Source of the DNA: VRUE01 sp963817905
GTDB lineage: Bacteria; Actinomycetota; Thermoleophilia; Solirubrobacterales; 70-9
DNA: 64,000 bases
Assembly (NCBI GenBank): GCA_963817905.1
Contig: CAWFPS010000003.1
Coordinates: 1,798,001-1,862,000, forward strand
Reading direction: 5' to 3'
In this document: piece by piece, positions 28,466 through 37,375 of the stretch
Layout of the letters: every line of letters begins with the position of its first letter
Position numbering within the stretch: position 1 is the first letter of the stretch
Position numbers and translations under genes: made by a program
The notes under the pieces: generated by a model
The model's database searches: none
What the model was told of the DNA's origin: nothing
What the model saw: only the letters and a program-made list of their open reading frames with translations

Positions 28466-30391
28466 TTAAATACCACGGGTCTCCTTGGGCTTTCGATCTT
28501 CTTGTTTAAGACGCTTAAGTTCCTTGTATCGGGCATAGACCCCGAGCGCATTTAAATAACATATTATGACGCCCTTTTTACCATCGAGGATACCCAATCG
28601 AAATACAAAGTGGTATATGAATTTGTACACTGGGCGAACGATAAAGTGATAGGCATTTGGGGTATAGCCCTTGCCGACTTCCTCCAAAGCTTTCATTTGG
28701 CCATAGCGCAGCATTTTATTGCGATAATCCGTATAATCAGTATATGAATAATGGATTAATCTGTTGTGAAGAAAATCAGACTTGCCTCTTACCACCAAGG
28801 TTTCATGAACTATTCTTTTTTGCGAAAAATGAACCTTGCTTTTTCTGAACAGTCGATAGTTCTTATCAGTTTGCCATCCGCTAAAACGTAAGACCTGATT
28901 TTTGAACATAAAAGTCCTATAAAAATAAAATGCACTCGAATTGGTACCCTTATTATTCACCGTAGCAAGAATTTCTTCCTTGAGCGGTTCGGTAACCCGT
29001 TCATCAGCATCTACAAAAAGCACCCAATCATGGGACGCTTGCTCCAAAGCAAATGATTTTTGATCGGTGAAATTTTTAAAGGGTCTCTGAATTAGTTTGA
29101 CATTGTTGTTTTTTTTGATTTTTTCAATGGTACCGTCGGTGCTGTACGAATCAACTACGATTATTTCATCGGCAAAATCAAGATTTTCCAAAACGGCTTC
29201 AATGTGCTCAATTTCATTATAGGTGATAAGCAATGCGGATATTTTGGTATTCTGTAATTCATTGGTCGCCGGTACTTCGTTGTACACTGAATTATAAACT
29301 TTCATGACATTCAGTGCGACGGTGTCATCATTGAAGTTTTGTGCAAATACATGCCCTTTTTCTACCATTTCCTTGCGAACTTCATAGTTTTCGAAAAGCA
29401 TATCGAGTTTATCGCGCAGCATTTTTGTATTAAAAGGATCGATATAAATTGACCATGGGCCACCTGCTTCCGGAAAGCAGTTCCCTAAGGTCGTGATTAC
29501 CGGTATTTTGCTGTAAAGTGCCTCGATGATGGGAATACCAAATCCTTCGCATATTGAAGGGTAACAGAAAACGGTTGCCAATTGATAAATGATGGCCAAT
29601 TCTTTTACGGGGATATTCTTCAGGAATAGTACTTGATCTTGCATCCCATGCTTTTCAATATAGGAATGAATTTTTTTTGCATATTTTTTTTCGGCACCAA
29701 TGAGAACAAGATGAAAGTCCGAACCATGAATCGCCTGAACGATGGTCAGGGCATTTTTACGCTCTTGAAGGGTACCCACATTCAGAATAAATTCGCTCGG
29801 GAGCATAAATTTTTTGGCAACTTCCTCTTTCTCCGAAAGACTATATTGCTTTTTGTACGCTTTATTACAACCTTGATAAACCACATTGATTTTTTCAGGA
29901 GGTACGCCCAGATATTTGACTACGTCCCGTTTGGTCTGTTGGCTAATGGCAATTACCTTGTCGGCATGCTCGGCGGCATGTTGAAATTTTCGCTTATAAA
30001 TAAGGCGATCAAATAAGGAATAATAATGTGGATGACTAAGAAATATCAAGTCGTGAATGGTAACGACCGAAGCTACGCCCTGCTTTTTAAGTCCGGTAGG
30101 GGTTTCTCCCGAAAGGCCATGGAAAATATCGATTTGGTCGGCTACAATTTGGCGGGTCATAGGACCCAGTCGCCATATTGAGGAAAAAGTCGACCATAAC
30201 CACCCTTCAGGGTACTTTACTATGGTCCTGGCAAGCGGTTCAAGTAACAAGGTCTTTGCAGGTTTGGTGTTATATAGCACGAACTTTTCGACCGCGGAAT
30301 ATTTATGAAGAATTCTTATAATATCCCTTCCATAATTCCCGAGACCCGTATTATTATGGAATATTCTTTTGGCATCGAAACCAATTCTCAT
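28466..30391 (-). CDS. Fused glycosyltransferase: GT4 domain plus GT2 (WaaE-like) domain
   Basis: This 641-residue protein joins two enzymes. Residues 1 to about 370 are GT4 (start FDAKRIFHNNTGLGNYGRD; donor motif CEGFGIPIIEALYSKIPV). Residues ~385-641 are a GT2 with ALLITYNEIEHIE, IVVDSYSTDGT and FVDADERVTEP, very similar to the next gene. The linker (NEVPATNELQNT) has no in-frame ATG, so the fusion is probably real and not a lost stop. Two sugar-transfer steps in one polypeptide would suit sequential LPS-core or glycan assembly. It has a strong promoter. Confidence 0.92.
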   Translation of the reverse strand: MRIGFDAKRIFHNNTGLGNYGRDIIRILHKYSAVEKFVLYNTKPAKTLLLEPLARTIVKYPEGWLWSTFSSIWRLGPMTRQIVADQIDIFHGLSGETPTGLKKQGVASVVTIHDLIFLSHPHYYSLFDRLIYKRKFQHAAEHADKVIAISQQTKRDVVKYLGVPPEKINVVYQGCNKAYKKQYSLSEKEEVAKKFMLPSEFILNVGTLQERKNALTIVQAIHGSDFHLVLIGAEKKYAKKIHSYIEKHGMQDQVLFLKNIPVKELAIIYQLATVFCYPSICEGFGIPIIEALYSKIPVITTLGNCFPEAGGPWSIYIDPFNTKMLRDKLDMLFENYEVRKEMVEKGHVFAQNFNDDTVALNVMKVYNSVYNEVPATNELQNTKISALLITYNEIEHIEAVLENLDFADEIIVVDSYSTDGTIEKIKKNNNVKLIQRPFKNFTDQKSFALEQASHDWVLFVDADERVTEPLKEEILATVNNKGTNSSAFYFYRTFMFKNQVLRFSGWQTDKNYRLFRKSKVHFSQKRIVHETLVVRGKSDFLHNRLIHYSYTDYTDYRNKMLRYGQMKALEEVGKGYTPNAYHFIVRPVYKFIYHFVFRLGILDGKKGVIICYLNALGVYARYKELKRLKQEDRKPKETRGI

Positions 30392-30413
30392 GAGTATTAT
30401 TTCCTATTGCAAT

Positions 30414-30442
30414 CAAATATAGCCAAAACTTTTTTATACAAA
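30414..30442 (-). promoter_or_regulatory. Promoter of the glycosyltransferase genes
   Basis: Minus-strand TTTG, a 17-base spacer and TATATTTG are a near-perfect flavobacterial promoter, 22 bases before the ATG at 30391. Confidence 0.7.
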
Positions 30443-30564
30443 TTGTCTTCATTTTCTAGGAAAGAGGTATTAGATAGCATATTTTACGAACCGATTTGTA
30501 ATCAAGGTTTTCTCGGCCGCATTGAAACGGGAATTACGGCTCATTTTTTCAGAACTCATTGCCT

Positions 30565-31227
30565 ATGGAATACCTATTTTATTTTTTGATTCTCGGCCTT
30601 TTAGGCTACTTCCTTGTCAAATTCATTAAATATCGGCCGCTCTATCCTTTTATGCCCCTTCGCTATAATTTTGGGAAAAGAAGGAATACCTTTCGAATGA
30701 CCTTAAAACTCCTAGCTCGAATAGATGCCAAGATACTGGTTGAAACAGGTACTTCACGGCAAGGGCTTCGAGCGGCAAAAGGTGATGGTGCCGCGACGAT
30801 CGTATTTGGCAAATGGGCAAAAGAACATGGCGCAATGTTACATTCGGTCGATATTAATGAACAATCTGTGCAAGAATCGCAACGGGCGGTCGAAATGCAA
30901 GGTCTTAACAAGCATGTTAAAGTTTATTTATCAGATTCCTTGGCCTTCTTAAAGGAGTTCAGGGATCCAGTTGATTTTCTATATCTTGACAGTTATGATT
31001 ATAGTAAAGATCCTGAGGTTCAAATGAAGAGCCAAATACATCATCTCGAGGAATTTAAGGCAATTGAACACCGATTACACCAACAAAGTGTAGTTCTTAT
31101 TGACGATTGTAGGCTTCCTAACGGAGGGAAAGGCAAATTGGCGGTTTCGTATATGACCCAATCAAATTGGAAAATTTTAATGAATGCCTATCAAATTCTA
31201 TTGGTTCGGAAAGACGCTGGTCTTTAA
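30565..31227 (+). CDS. SAM-dependent methyltransferase with N-terminal membrane anchor
   Basis: ATG 30565 gives a 220-residue protein with one N-terminal hydrophobic helix (MEYLFYFLILGLLGYFLV). A class I methyltransferase domain follows, with VETGTSRQGLRAA, HSVDINEQSVQ, VKVYLSDSLAFL and DFLYLDSYDY, as in Methyltransf_24. It sits inside the glycan cluster but on the opposite strand, so it may methylate a sugar or lipid carrier; the acceptor is unknown. Its last 30 bases overlap the end of the convergent GT9 gene. Confidence 0.8.
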   Translation: MEYLFYFLILGLLGYFLVKFIKYRPLYPFMPLRYNFGKRRNTFRMTLKLLARIDAKILVETGTSRQGLRAAKGDGAATIVFGKWAKEHGAMLHSVDINEQSVQESQRAVEMQGLNKHVKVYLSDSLAFLKEFRDPVDFLYLDSYDYSKDPEVQMKSQIHHLEEFKAIEHRLHQQSVVLIDDCRLPNGGKGKLAVSYMTQSNWKILMNAYQILLVRKDAGL

Positions 31228-32274
31228 GAAATGCAGAAGCTTCCCTTCGAACATATCGGGTTCGAACAATTCATAGAGCCTTGCCGATTGGTTTTTAACT
31301 TCCTTTTTTGACATTTTAGAAATGCCGTCCTTCAAATAATCCTGGACATGCACAATTTGATTTTCCTCGCCCGCATAGGTATGCCATCCATTTTTGTCAA
31401 TCCATGGGGCAACGATTGAAAAAGTCGGCTTTTCAAGCGCCTTCGCCATGTTGGTAGCACCTCCTTCATTTCCGATATAACAGCTACAAAGTGCAAGTAG
31501 TGCCAAAAATTTACGCAGATCAGGAGCAAAGGCATCTGGCCGTATCTTTTTGCGTGTCGCTTCGTTGCAAAGGGCATAAAGCGCGGCTATTTGTGGTGTC
31601 TGAGAAGGGATGTAATTGAGTAACAGTAGGGCGTCGCTATTTTCGGCAATACGCTCTATCACTTTCGCCATATGGTGAATCGGGTAGGTTTTTGAAGCAC
31701 TACTCCCGAGAACCCCTATCATTATTAATTGCTTTGTCGACCCAATTCCTTTTTCGTTTAAGAAGGCGCGTGCAGCTTTCAGCTCCCTCTCCTTCAGATA
31801 AATTCTAGGCTTGATTTCGGGGTTTAATGGACCAAGTTTTAAAGGGCCTAGAAGACCAAGGCGATCGTCGATGGTGGTAAGCCCACTGCCTCCAGGTTGT
31901 CTGGTTTTGATGGGGACATGCTGGGTATATAAAAAATTCGAATACCATTTCGTGTAGGCAATCCTGATTTTTGCCCCGGTAAATGCCGTAATCAGATTGC
32001 TCTCGATTTTACCGTACACATCGATTACTATATCGTAATGTTCCTTCCGGAGTACCTTCAGGAATCGATAGAATTTTAGTTTGTTATGGCGGAATTCATT
32101 TTTGAATACGACAAGTTGATCGATATTCGGGTTATTTTCAACCACCGCCGTGGTTGATTCGTTGATAAGATAGTGGACGATCGCATGGGGTAGCTGTAGT
32201 TTGAGGTGTTCGCAAAGTATGGAACTCACAAGCACATCCCCGATCATTTTTTGCTGAATGAGCAATATTTTCAT
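31198..32274 (-). CDS. Glycosyltransferase family 9 (heptosyltransferase-like)
   Basis: MKILLIQQKMIGDVLVSSILCEHLK is the typical start of GT9 ADP-heptose:LPS heptosyltransferase-like proteins. The C-terminal donor site region shows GVLGSSASKTYP and YIGNEGGATNMAKAL. ATG 32274 is preferred over 32298 because the family starts at MKILL. Length is 358 residues. It likely adds a sugar to the LPS core and forms the end of the glycan cluster, 44 bases after dapD. Confidence 0.92.
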   Translation of the reverse strand: MKILLIQQKMIGDVLVSSILCEHLKLQLPHAIVHYLINESTTAVVENNPNIDQLVVFKNEFRHNKLKFYRFLKVLRKEHYDIVIDVYGKIESNLITAFTGAKIRIAYTKWYSNFLYTQHVPIKTRQPGGSGLTTIDDRLGLLGPLKLGPLNPEIKPRIYLKERELKAARAFLNEKGIGSTKQLIMIGVLGSSASKTYPIHHMAKVIERIAENSDALLLLNYIPSQTPQIAALYALCNEATRKKIRPDAFAPDLRKFLALLALCSCYIGNEGGATNMAKALEKPTFSIVAPWIDKNGWHTYAGEENQIVHVQDYLKDGISKMSKKEVKNQSARLYELFEPDMFEGKLLHFLKTSVFPNQ

Positions 32275-32318
32275 CCTGTGGCTATCGCATTTTGGCATTT
32301 TCTGTCAGCCTATACTAT

Positions 32319-33155
32319 TTAGACGGCAACATCGTATTCCCGCAGGGCGTCGTTTAAGGAGGTTTTCTTATTGGTACTCTCTTTTCGGGTGCCAATGATC
32401 AAGGCGCAGGGAACCTGATACTCGCCTGCAGCAAATGATTTTGTATAGCTCCCGGGAATTACGACCGACCTTGCAGGTACCAACCCCTTTCGTTCTATGG
32501 GTATCTTGCCGGTAACATCTATGATCTTTGTCGAACCTGTCAATACTACGTTTGCGCCTAAAACGGCTTCACGCTCCACACGCACACCCTCTACTACGAT
32601 ACAGCGTGAACCTATAAAGGCATTGTCTTCGATGATTACCGGCGCAGCCTGTAAAGGTTCGAGTACTCCACCGATACCCACACCGCCACTTAAATGTACA
32701 TGCTTCCCAATCTGGGCACAACTCCCCACTGTAGCCCACGTATCAACCATCGTTCCCTCATCGACGTATGCCCCGATGTTTACATAACTTGGCATCAAAA
32801 TAGTGCCTGGCGAGATATAGGCGCCATGTCGTGCTACTGCCGGAGGTACTACCCGAATGCCTTTTTCGGCATATCCTTTTTTTAAGGGTATTTTGTCATG
32901 GTATTCAAAGATTCCGACTTCTAGGGTTTCCATCTTTTGGATTGGAAAATAGAGTACGACGCCTTTTTTAACCCATTCATTTATTTTCCAACCAGATCCT
33001 TCAGCATCCCCTTTTTCCGCAACTGGTTCCGCACAGCGCAATTGGCCACTATCCAATAAATTGATTACTTCCCGGATGGCCTCCTGGGTGGCCTTTTCTT
33101 TTAAGAGTTCCCGATTGTTCCAGGCTTTTTCAATGGTTTCTTGCAAATCAGTCAT
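32319..33155 (-). CDS. dapD: Tetrahydrodipicolinate N-succinyltransferase
   Basis: DapD adds succinyl to tetrahydrodipicolinate in the lysine/meso-DAP pathway, which feeds both peptidoglycan and lysA. The 278-residue protein has the N-terminal helical domain and a left-handed beta-helix of hexapeptide repeats, with RVVPPAVARHGAYISPGTIL, GAYVDEGTMVDTWATVGSCA and GGVLEPLQAAPVII. It is intact, in contrast with the frame-broken lysA. Confidence 0.97.
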   Translation of the reverse strand: MTDLQETIEKAWNNRELLKEKATQEAIREVINLLDSGQLRCAEPVAEKGDAEGSGWKINEWVKKGVVLYFPIQKMETLEVGIFEYHDKIPLKKGYAEKGIRVVPPAVARHGAYISPGTILMPSYVNIGAYVDEGTMVDTWATVGSCAQIGKHVHLSGGVGIGGVLEPLQAAPVIIEDNAFIGSRCIVVEGVRVEREAVLGANVVLTGSTKIIDVTGKIPIERKGLVPARSVVIPGSYTKSFAAGEYQVPCALIIGTRKESTNKKTSLNDALREYDVAV

Positions 33156-33235
33156 AGGTCATTAAAATTTGCGTAAAGATACATGGTGCTTTGAGAAATC
33201 ATCCATCAATTTTACACATATAACAATTAATGGGT

Positions 33236-33243
33236 TATTTTTG
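33236..33243 (+). promoter_or_regulatory. Promoter -7 element of ruvX
   Basis: TATTTTTG matches TANNTTTG and lies downstream of an in-frame ATG (33230). The RNA would start after that ATG, which supports GTG 33257 as the ruvX start. Confidence 0.45.
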
Positions 33244-33256
33244 CCAAAAATTTGGT

Positions 33257-33667
33257 GTGGGAAGAATTGTGGCCTTAGATTATGGAATGAAGCGCACAGG
33301 TATAGCCGTAACAGATGAATTGCAGCTAATTGCCTCAGGATTGACTACTGTGGCTACCCAGGACCTGGTCAAATTTTTAAAAAAGTATGTTGCACAAGAA
33401 AAAGTTACATTGTTTATTGTGGGAGAACCTAAGCAAATGGATAGTACCCCGTCAGAATCAGAGGCCTTGATTTTGCCTTTTATTAAGCGACTGAGAACAA
33501 CATTTACCATGATTCCGGTTGAGCGTGAAGATGAGCGGTTTACTTCAAAAATGGCCTTTCAAGCCATGATTGATGGGGGCCTCAATAAAAAACAGCGAAG
33601 GAACAAGGCTCTGGTCGATGAAATAAGTGCCACTATAATTTTACAGTCCTATTTAAATCGAAAGTAA
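33257..33667 (+). CDS. ruvX: Putative Holliday-junction resolvase RuvX (YqgF)
   Basis: GTG 33257 gives MGRIVALDYGMKRTGIAVTD, the standard start of the YqgF/RuvX family, with a length of 136 residues. RNase H-like fold motifs are ALDYG, VGEPKQMD and the C-terminal DEISATIILQSYL with its acidic residues. The upstream ATG at 33230 is rejected because a promoter box lies after it. YqgF proteins act in pre-16S rRNA processing and perhaps recombination. Two bases separate it from def, so they form an operon. Confidence 0.93.
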   Translation: MGRIVALDYGMKRTGIAVTDELQLIASGLTTVATQDLVKFLKKYVAQEKVTLFIVGEPKQMDSTPSESEALILPFIKRLRTTFTMIPVEREDERFTSKMAFQAMIDGGLNKKQRRNKALVDEISATIILQSYLNRK

Positions 33668-33669
33668 AA

Positions 33670-34260
33670 ATGATTTTACCCATTGTTGCTTATGGAGACC
33701 CCGTTTTACGTACAGTAGGCAAAGACATCGATGCGTCCTATCCTAATTTAACAGGATTATTGGAGAATATGTGGGAGACGATGTACCATGCCAATGGCGT
33801 GGGTCTCGCAGCACCCCAGGTTGGTTTGCCGATCCGTCTTTTTTTAGTCGATACCTCACCTTTTGCAGATGATAACGAACTAAGTACGGAAGAACAGCAT
33901 ACGCTGGCCAAATTTAAAAAGGTTTTTATCAATGCGAGGATGCAGGAGGAAACCGGAAACGAATGGCCCTTTAACGAAGGCTGTCTTAGCATTCCTGATA
34001 TCCGAGAGGATATCGTTCGAAAAGATACCATTACCCTCTCTTATTTGGATGCCGATTTTAAGGCCCATACCGAAACATACGATGGCCTTTTGGCGCGCGT
34101 TATCCAACATGAATACGACCATATTCAAGGAATTCTGTTCACCGATAAACTATCGTCCTTGAAAAAGCGACTCTTAAAAGGACGATTGAACAACATCTCG
34201 AAGGGGAAAATTAAGGTTGAATATAGAATGCGTTTTCCCAATGCAAAAAAAGCGCGTTAA
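33670..34260 (+). CDS. def: Peptide deformylase
   Basis: Def removes the N-formyl group from new proteins. The 196-residue protein shows the three metal-site motifs GVGLAAP (43-49), EGCLSIP (103-109) and QHEYDH (146-151), with the insert usual in Bacteroidota before the second motif. It is intact and co-transcribed with ruvX. Confidence 0.97.
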   Translation: MILPIVAYGDPVLRTVGKDIDASYPNLTGLLENMWETMYHANGVGLAAPQVGLPIRLFLVDTSPFADDNELSTEEQHTLAKFKKVFINARMQEETGNEWPFNEGCLSIPDIREDIVRKDTITLSYLDADFKAHTETYDGLLARVIQHEYDHIQGILFTDKLSSLKKRLLKGRLNNISKGKIKVEYRMRFPNAKKAR

Positions 34261-34319
34261 AGTGCAAACATATTCAAAGGAAATGTATCATATTTGCCAA
34301 TATAAATAAGAGGATTTAA

Positions 34320-34868
34320 ATGGATTTAGACAAAATTCTATCTATCGGAGGGAAACCAGGATTGTATAAATTAGTAACACAAACCCGTTCGGGGTTTGTT
34401 GCCGAGTCACTTTTAGATGGCAAGAAAATATCGGTAGGCCTGCGGAGTAATGTGAGCGTACTCTCTGAAATCGCGATTTACACCTTGGAAGAAGAAGTGC
34501 CCCTCAAAGCGGTCTTCTTAAAAATACAGGAGAAGGAAAACGGTCAAAAGACCTCGGTAACCCATAAGGAGGATAAAATAAAACTCGAAGAATACTTCTT
34601 TGAAATTTTACCCGATTATGATGAGGACCGCGTCTATGCAAGTGATATAAAAAAGGTTATTCAGTGGTACAATATCCTGCTCGAGCAGGGCATGACCGAT
34701 TTTTCTGAGAAAAAAGAGACGAAAGAAGAAAATTCCGAGAAGCCCTCAGAAAAAAAGACCGTTGCCAAGAAGGCCAAAACTGAGAAAAGCATTGTAAAGA
34801 AACCCGCAGTTACCAAAACCTCAGGTAAAAAAGTCGCCATAAAGAATCAAGCGGCCAAGAAGACCTAG
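34320..34868 (+). CDS. DUF5606 protein with Lys/Ala-rich tail
   Basis: The first ~130 residues (MDLDKILSIGGKPGLYKLVTQT...YASDIKKVIQWYNILLEQG) match the DUF5606 pattern found next to def in Bacteroidota. The last ~50 residues are a low-complexity Lys/Ala/Thr tail (KKTVAKKAKTEK...NQAAKKT), like histone H1-type tails, which suggests nucleic-acid contact. It converges on the DUF2200 gene with a 4-base overlap. Confidence 0.85.
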   Translation: MDLDKILSIGGKPGLYKLVTQTRSGFVAESLLDGKKISVGLRSNVSVLSEIAIYTLEEEVPLKAVFLKIQEKENGQKTSVTHKEDKIKLEEYFFEILPDYDEDRVYASDIKKVIQWYNILLEQGMTDFSEKKETKEENSEKPSEKKTVAKKAKTEKSIVKKPAVTKTSGKKVAIKNQAAKKT

Positions 34869-35230
34869 GCTTCCCTCAATATCTTTTCCATTTTACGACC
34901 CTTCGCCAATTCGTCCACCAACTTGTCTAAATAACGTACTTGTTGCGTTAACTGATTTTCGATTTCCTCGACCCGATACCCGCAGATTACTCCGGTAATA
35001 CGATGCGCATTCGGATTGAGTTCGCCCTTCTGAAAGAATTCTTCAAAGGTTACTTTAGCTTCCAGGAGTTCTTGCAGTTTTTTTTCATCAAACCCGGTCA
35101 ACCACGCGATTACCTGATGTAATTCTTGCTTTGTTCTGCCTTTTTTCTCAACTTTTGCGAGATAAAGAGGATATACCGACGCGAAGGTCATTTTTGCAAA
35201 ACGTTCGTTGTGTTTATCTGTAGGGGTCAT
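34865..35230 (-). CDS. DUF2200 family protein
   Basis: The 121-residue protein has HNERFAKMTFASVYPLYLAKVEKKGRTKQELHQVIAWLTGF and ICGYRVEEIENQLTQQVRYLDKLVDELAKGR, both typical of DUF2200. It is a small cytosolic protein found in many bacteria; its role is unknown. Confidence 0.88.
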   Translation of the reverse strand: MTPTDKHNERFAKMTFASVYPLYLAKVEKKGRTKQELHQVIAWLTGFDEKKLQELLEAKVTFEEFFQKGELNPNAHRITGVICGYRVEEIENQLTQQVRYLDKLVDELAKGRKMEKILREA

Positions 35231-35420
35231 AAATTTTTTGTTACCATGGATCTCTTAAAATATTACAATACTACTAATTTTCCGGTTCTTGTTATACTAT
35301 TTTAGAAGCACCGATTTCTATTGATTTTTTTTCCAACATTCAGATGATTTTATTTGACCGCCCAAAATGTGGTAAGATCCTTGGAATGTATCAGGCCAGT
35401 TTAAGAAGACAGGCTGCCAT

Positions 35421-36224
35421 TTATATATTGGAGTCCACAAGAATTTTCCAATCTCCTTTTCCATCTTTTTTCCATACCAATAGATATTTACCGTTATAAG
35501 TTCCGATGCATTGGCCAATTTCATAAGCTAGATTTTCAGCGACCATCTCCAGTTTTATGGGTTCTAAGCGTAGGCTATAGTTTTTATCGTTCATATATTG
35601 ATAGTCTTTGGCAATCGCGTCCCAACCAACAATTACAGGTTTATGATTGAAATAAAGGGCGTTCGCGTGGTACAATTCAGTGACCAGTTGAGTCGCATTG
35701 TGAAGATTGCACAGGGCGATCCATTTTTCCCTTTGTGCATGTATGCCGGGATCAACGGGAATCGCTTTTGTTGATTCGGCAATAAACTCGAAAACTCTTT
35801 TTTGTGGATATTGATTGTTCCAGATTAATAAATGTTTGAAGAGGGCCTCATTTTCGGTGGTGAAGGCCCCAATTTCATAGTCATAGGTTTTCGTAGCATT
35901 GGCGGCAATGCGCTTTATACTATAAACCGTATCAATACTAAAATCATTTTTACGGTAATCGTCTGAAATGTTCTGAAGGCCACTGATTACCTCCCCCGAT
36001 TCGACTACTTTGATTGAATTATTAGAATACACTGTCTTGAGGGAATCTGTAGTGCCGTTATTAAGGAAACACGCCCACAAGTAATTGACATCGGTGCTAT
36101 CTGCATAGGTTGTTTGACAATTTTGTTCGTATGATACTAGGGTATCCTCCGATTTTCTAGATTTTGGATTGCAGGCGGAAGCGACCAGGAGAAATGTAAC
36201 GAGTAGTTTGATGTAGTTATTCAT
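35421..36224 (-). CDS. Lipoprotein with two NTF2/SnoaL-like domains
   Basis: MNNYIKLLVTFLLVASACNPKSRK holds a lipobox with Cys18, so the protein is a lipoprotein. Two SnoaL/NTF2-like domains follow (about 50-150 and 160-267); the second ends GKYLLVWKKDGKGDWKILVD, a hallmark of this fold. Such domains often bind or turn over small hydrophobic molecules; no substrate can be stated. It is the first gene of the accessory region. Confidence 0.75.
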   Translation of the reverse strand: MNNYIKLLVTFLLVASACNPKSRKSEDTLVSYEQNCQTTYADSTDVNYLWACFLNNGTTDSLKTVYSNNSIKVVESGEVISGLQNISDDYRKNDFSIDTVYSIKRIAANATKTYDYEIGAFTTENEALFKHLLIWNNQYPQKRVFEFIAESTKAIPVDPGIHAQREKWIALCNLHNATQLVTELYHANALYFNHKPVIVGWDAIAKDYQYMNDKNYSLRLEPIKLEMVAENLAYEIGQCIGTYNGKYLLVWKKDGKGDWKILVDSNI

Positions 36225-36529
36225 AGATTGTTTTAATAATTAGCAAGGGACTATACCCGCAGCGTTCGATTGTTCAGTTCTTCACAGAATCCTCAAAAGA
36301 CTTTTTTAAGAATTGTCATATGAATCAAAGGTTTTCTAGAGTTTTTCGATATCGCTCTTTATGAATTTGGCCTCTTGTGATCATCGGGAAATGAGTGGTC
36401 TTGTCCGACTGCATTTACAAAACAGGTGAGTATCAAAAGGAATGTTGCTAGGTGCTTCATCGAGTTTCTGCTATTATCAGGTTGACGAGTGCTATATGGC
36501 ATTCGAACATACTATAATCGCTCTATTCC
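36225..36529. other. 305-base gap with a gene remnant
   Basis: The only coding-like signal is the short signal-peptide frame at 36359-36460 on the minus strand, described separately. Downstream of it three frames hold broken pieces such as HKERYRKTLENL, consistent with decay. No promoter box of good quality was seen. Confidence 0.4.
36359..36460 (-). pseudogene. Signal-peptide remnant of a secreted protein
   Basis: ATG 36460 opens MKHLATFLLILTCFVNAVGQ, a textbook signal peptide, followed by DHSFPDDHKRPNS and a stop: 33 residues. A +1 or +2 shift near the end allows about 12 more residues before another stop. It is most likely the 5' end of a lost gene, or a very small secreted peptide. Confidence 0.35.
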
Positions 36530-37258
36530 TTATGATCCTGATATCGATGTATTCAGTTCGCTTTTTACTAAATTAAGGACTCCTTGGGTTTCTTTGATCA
36601 AATTTACTTCCATTTTAATCACTTCTTTCCTTCCCTCTTTATAGGCCCTTATCCAGGAAATATAGTAGTGATCCGTGAAAAGTTTCTGATAATCATTGGG
36701 TACTAGTGTCTTATTGCTAAATATAAAATTTTGGACTACGTGGTTATCAAATTCAGGAAAATCTGCGTTTACAGGTTCAAAACTGGCCAAGGTATTCGGG
36801 TAAACAGTTTCAAAAAGTGACAATATTTCATTTTTTAAAACTTTGTTGGTTATAATATGAAATCCAATATTCTTATACTCTTCGTACCCCGAATGGGATA
36901 AGTACATTGCGATTTTGGGTACCCTGGCCTGGTGAAAATGAACCTTCATGCTATCATTGTAGGGCCTTTTATCGTACAGGCTTTCGAGTACATACTCACT
37001 CGACTTGCCATATACTTTGAGTTGCTCGATATTGTCTTCCAGGATTTTTATATTTAGCTCTAGGTTTTCAACCAGATCGCCGAGAATTTCCCGTTCCTTA
37101 ATCCGTTCCTTATTTTTTTCGTTCCAATTATTTATCTGCAACGCAATCAAGATACCGATGACGACAAGGATAATTTCACCAATGGCATATTTAGCGTATT
37201 GGGTTGTCTTATTTTGGTTCATAAGGTTGTATCTAATTTTTCGAAAAAACTTGATCAT
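36530..37258 (-). CDS. DUF6090 family membrane-anchored protein
   Basis: The N-terminus MIKFFRKIRYNLMNQNKTTQYAKYAIGEI runs into one membrane helix (VVIGILIALQINNWNEKNKE), the conserved signature of DUF6090, a flavobacterial family with many copies per genome. The remaining ~190 residues are a helical domain outside the membrane with YEEYKNIGFHIITNKVLKNEI. This is the first of three copies at 36.5-40.7 kb. Function is unknown. Confidence 0.88.
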   Translation of the reverse strand: MIKFFRKIRYNLMNQNKTTQYAKYAIGEIILVVIGILIALQINNWNEKNKERIKEREILGDLVENLELNIKILEDNIEQLKVYGKSSEYVLESLYDKRPYNDSMKVHFHQARVPKIAMYLSHSGYEEYKNIGFHIITNKVLKNEILSLFETVYPNTLASFEPVNADFPEFDNHVVQNFIFSNKTLVPNDYQKLFTDHYYISWIRAYKEGRKEVIKMEVNLIKETQGVLNLVKSELNTSISGS

Positions 37259-37375
37259 TGTTGAATATTTAATGCCAGCATAATCATCTCACATATAATA
37301 AAAAGGGCTTTCAGGCTATTAGTCGGCTTGCAGTACCCTGAAGAATTTTCCAATTGATTTATAATTTTGACTGAT

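Noticed and set aside
35318..35524. Open frame MKLANASELIT at the end of the SnoaL-like lipoprotein gene
   Set aside because: It overlaps the real gene in another frame; its tail (LNWPDTFQGSYHILGG) looks protein-like but has no start of its own and no known family.
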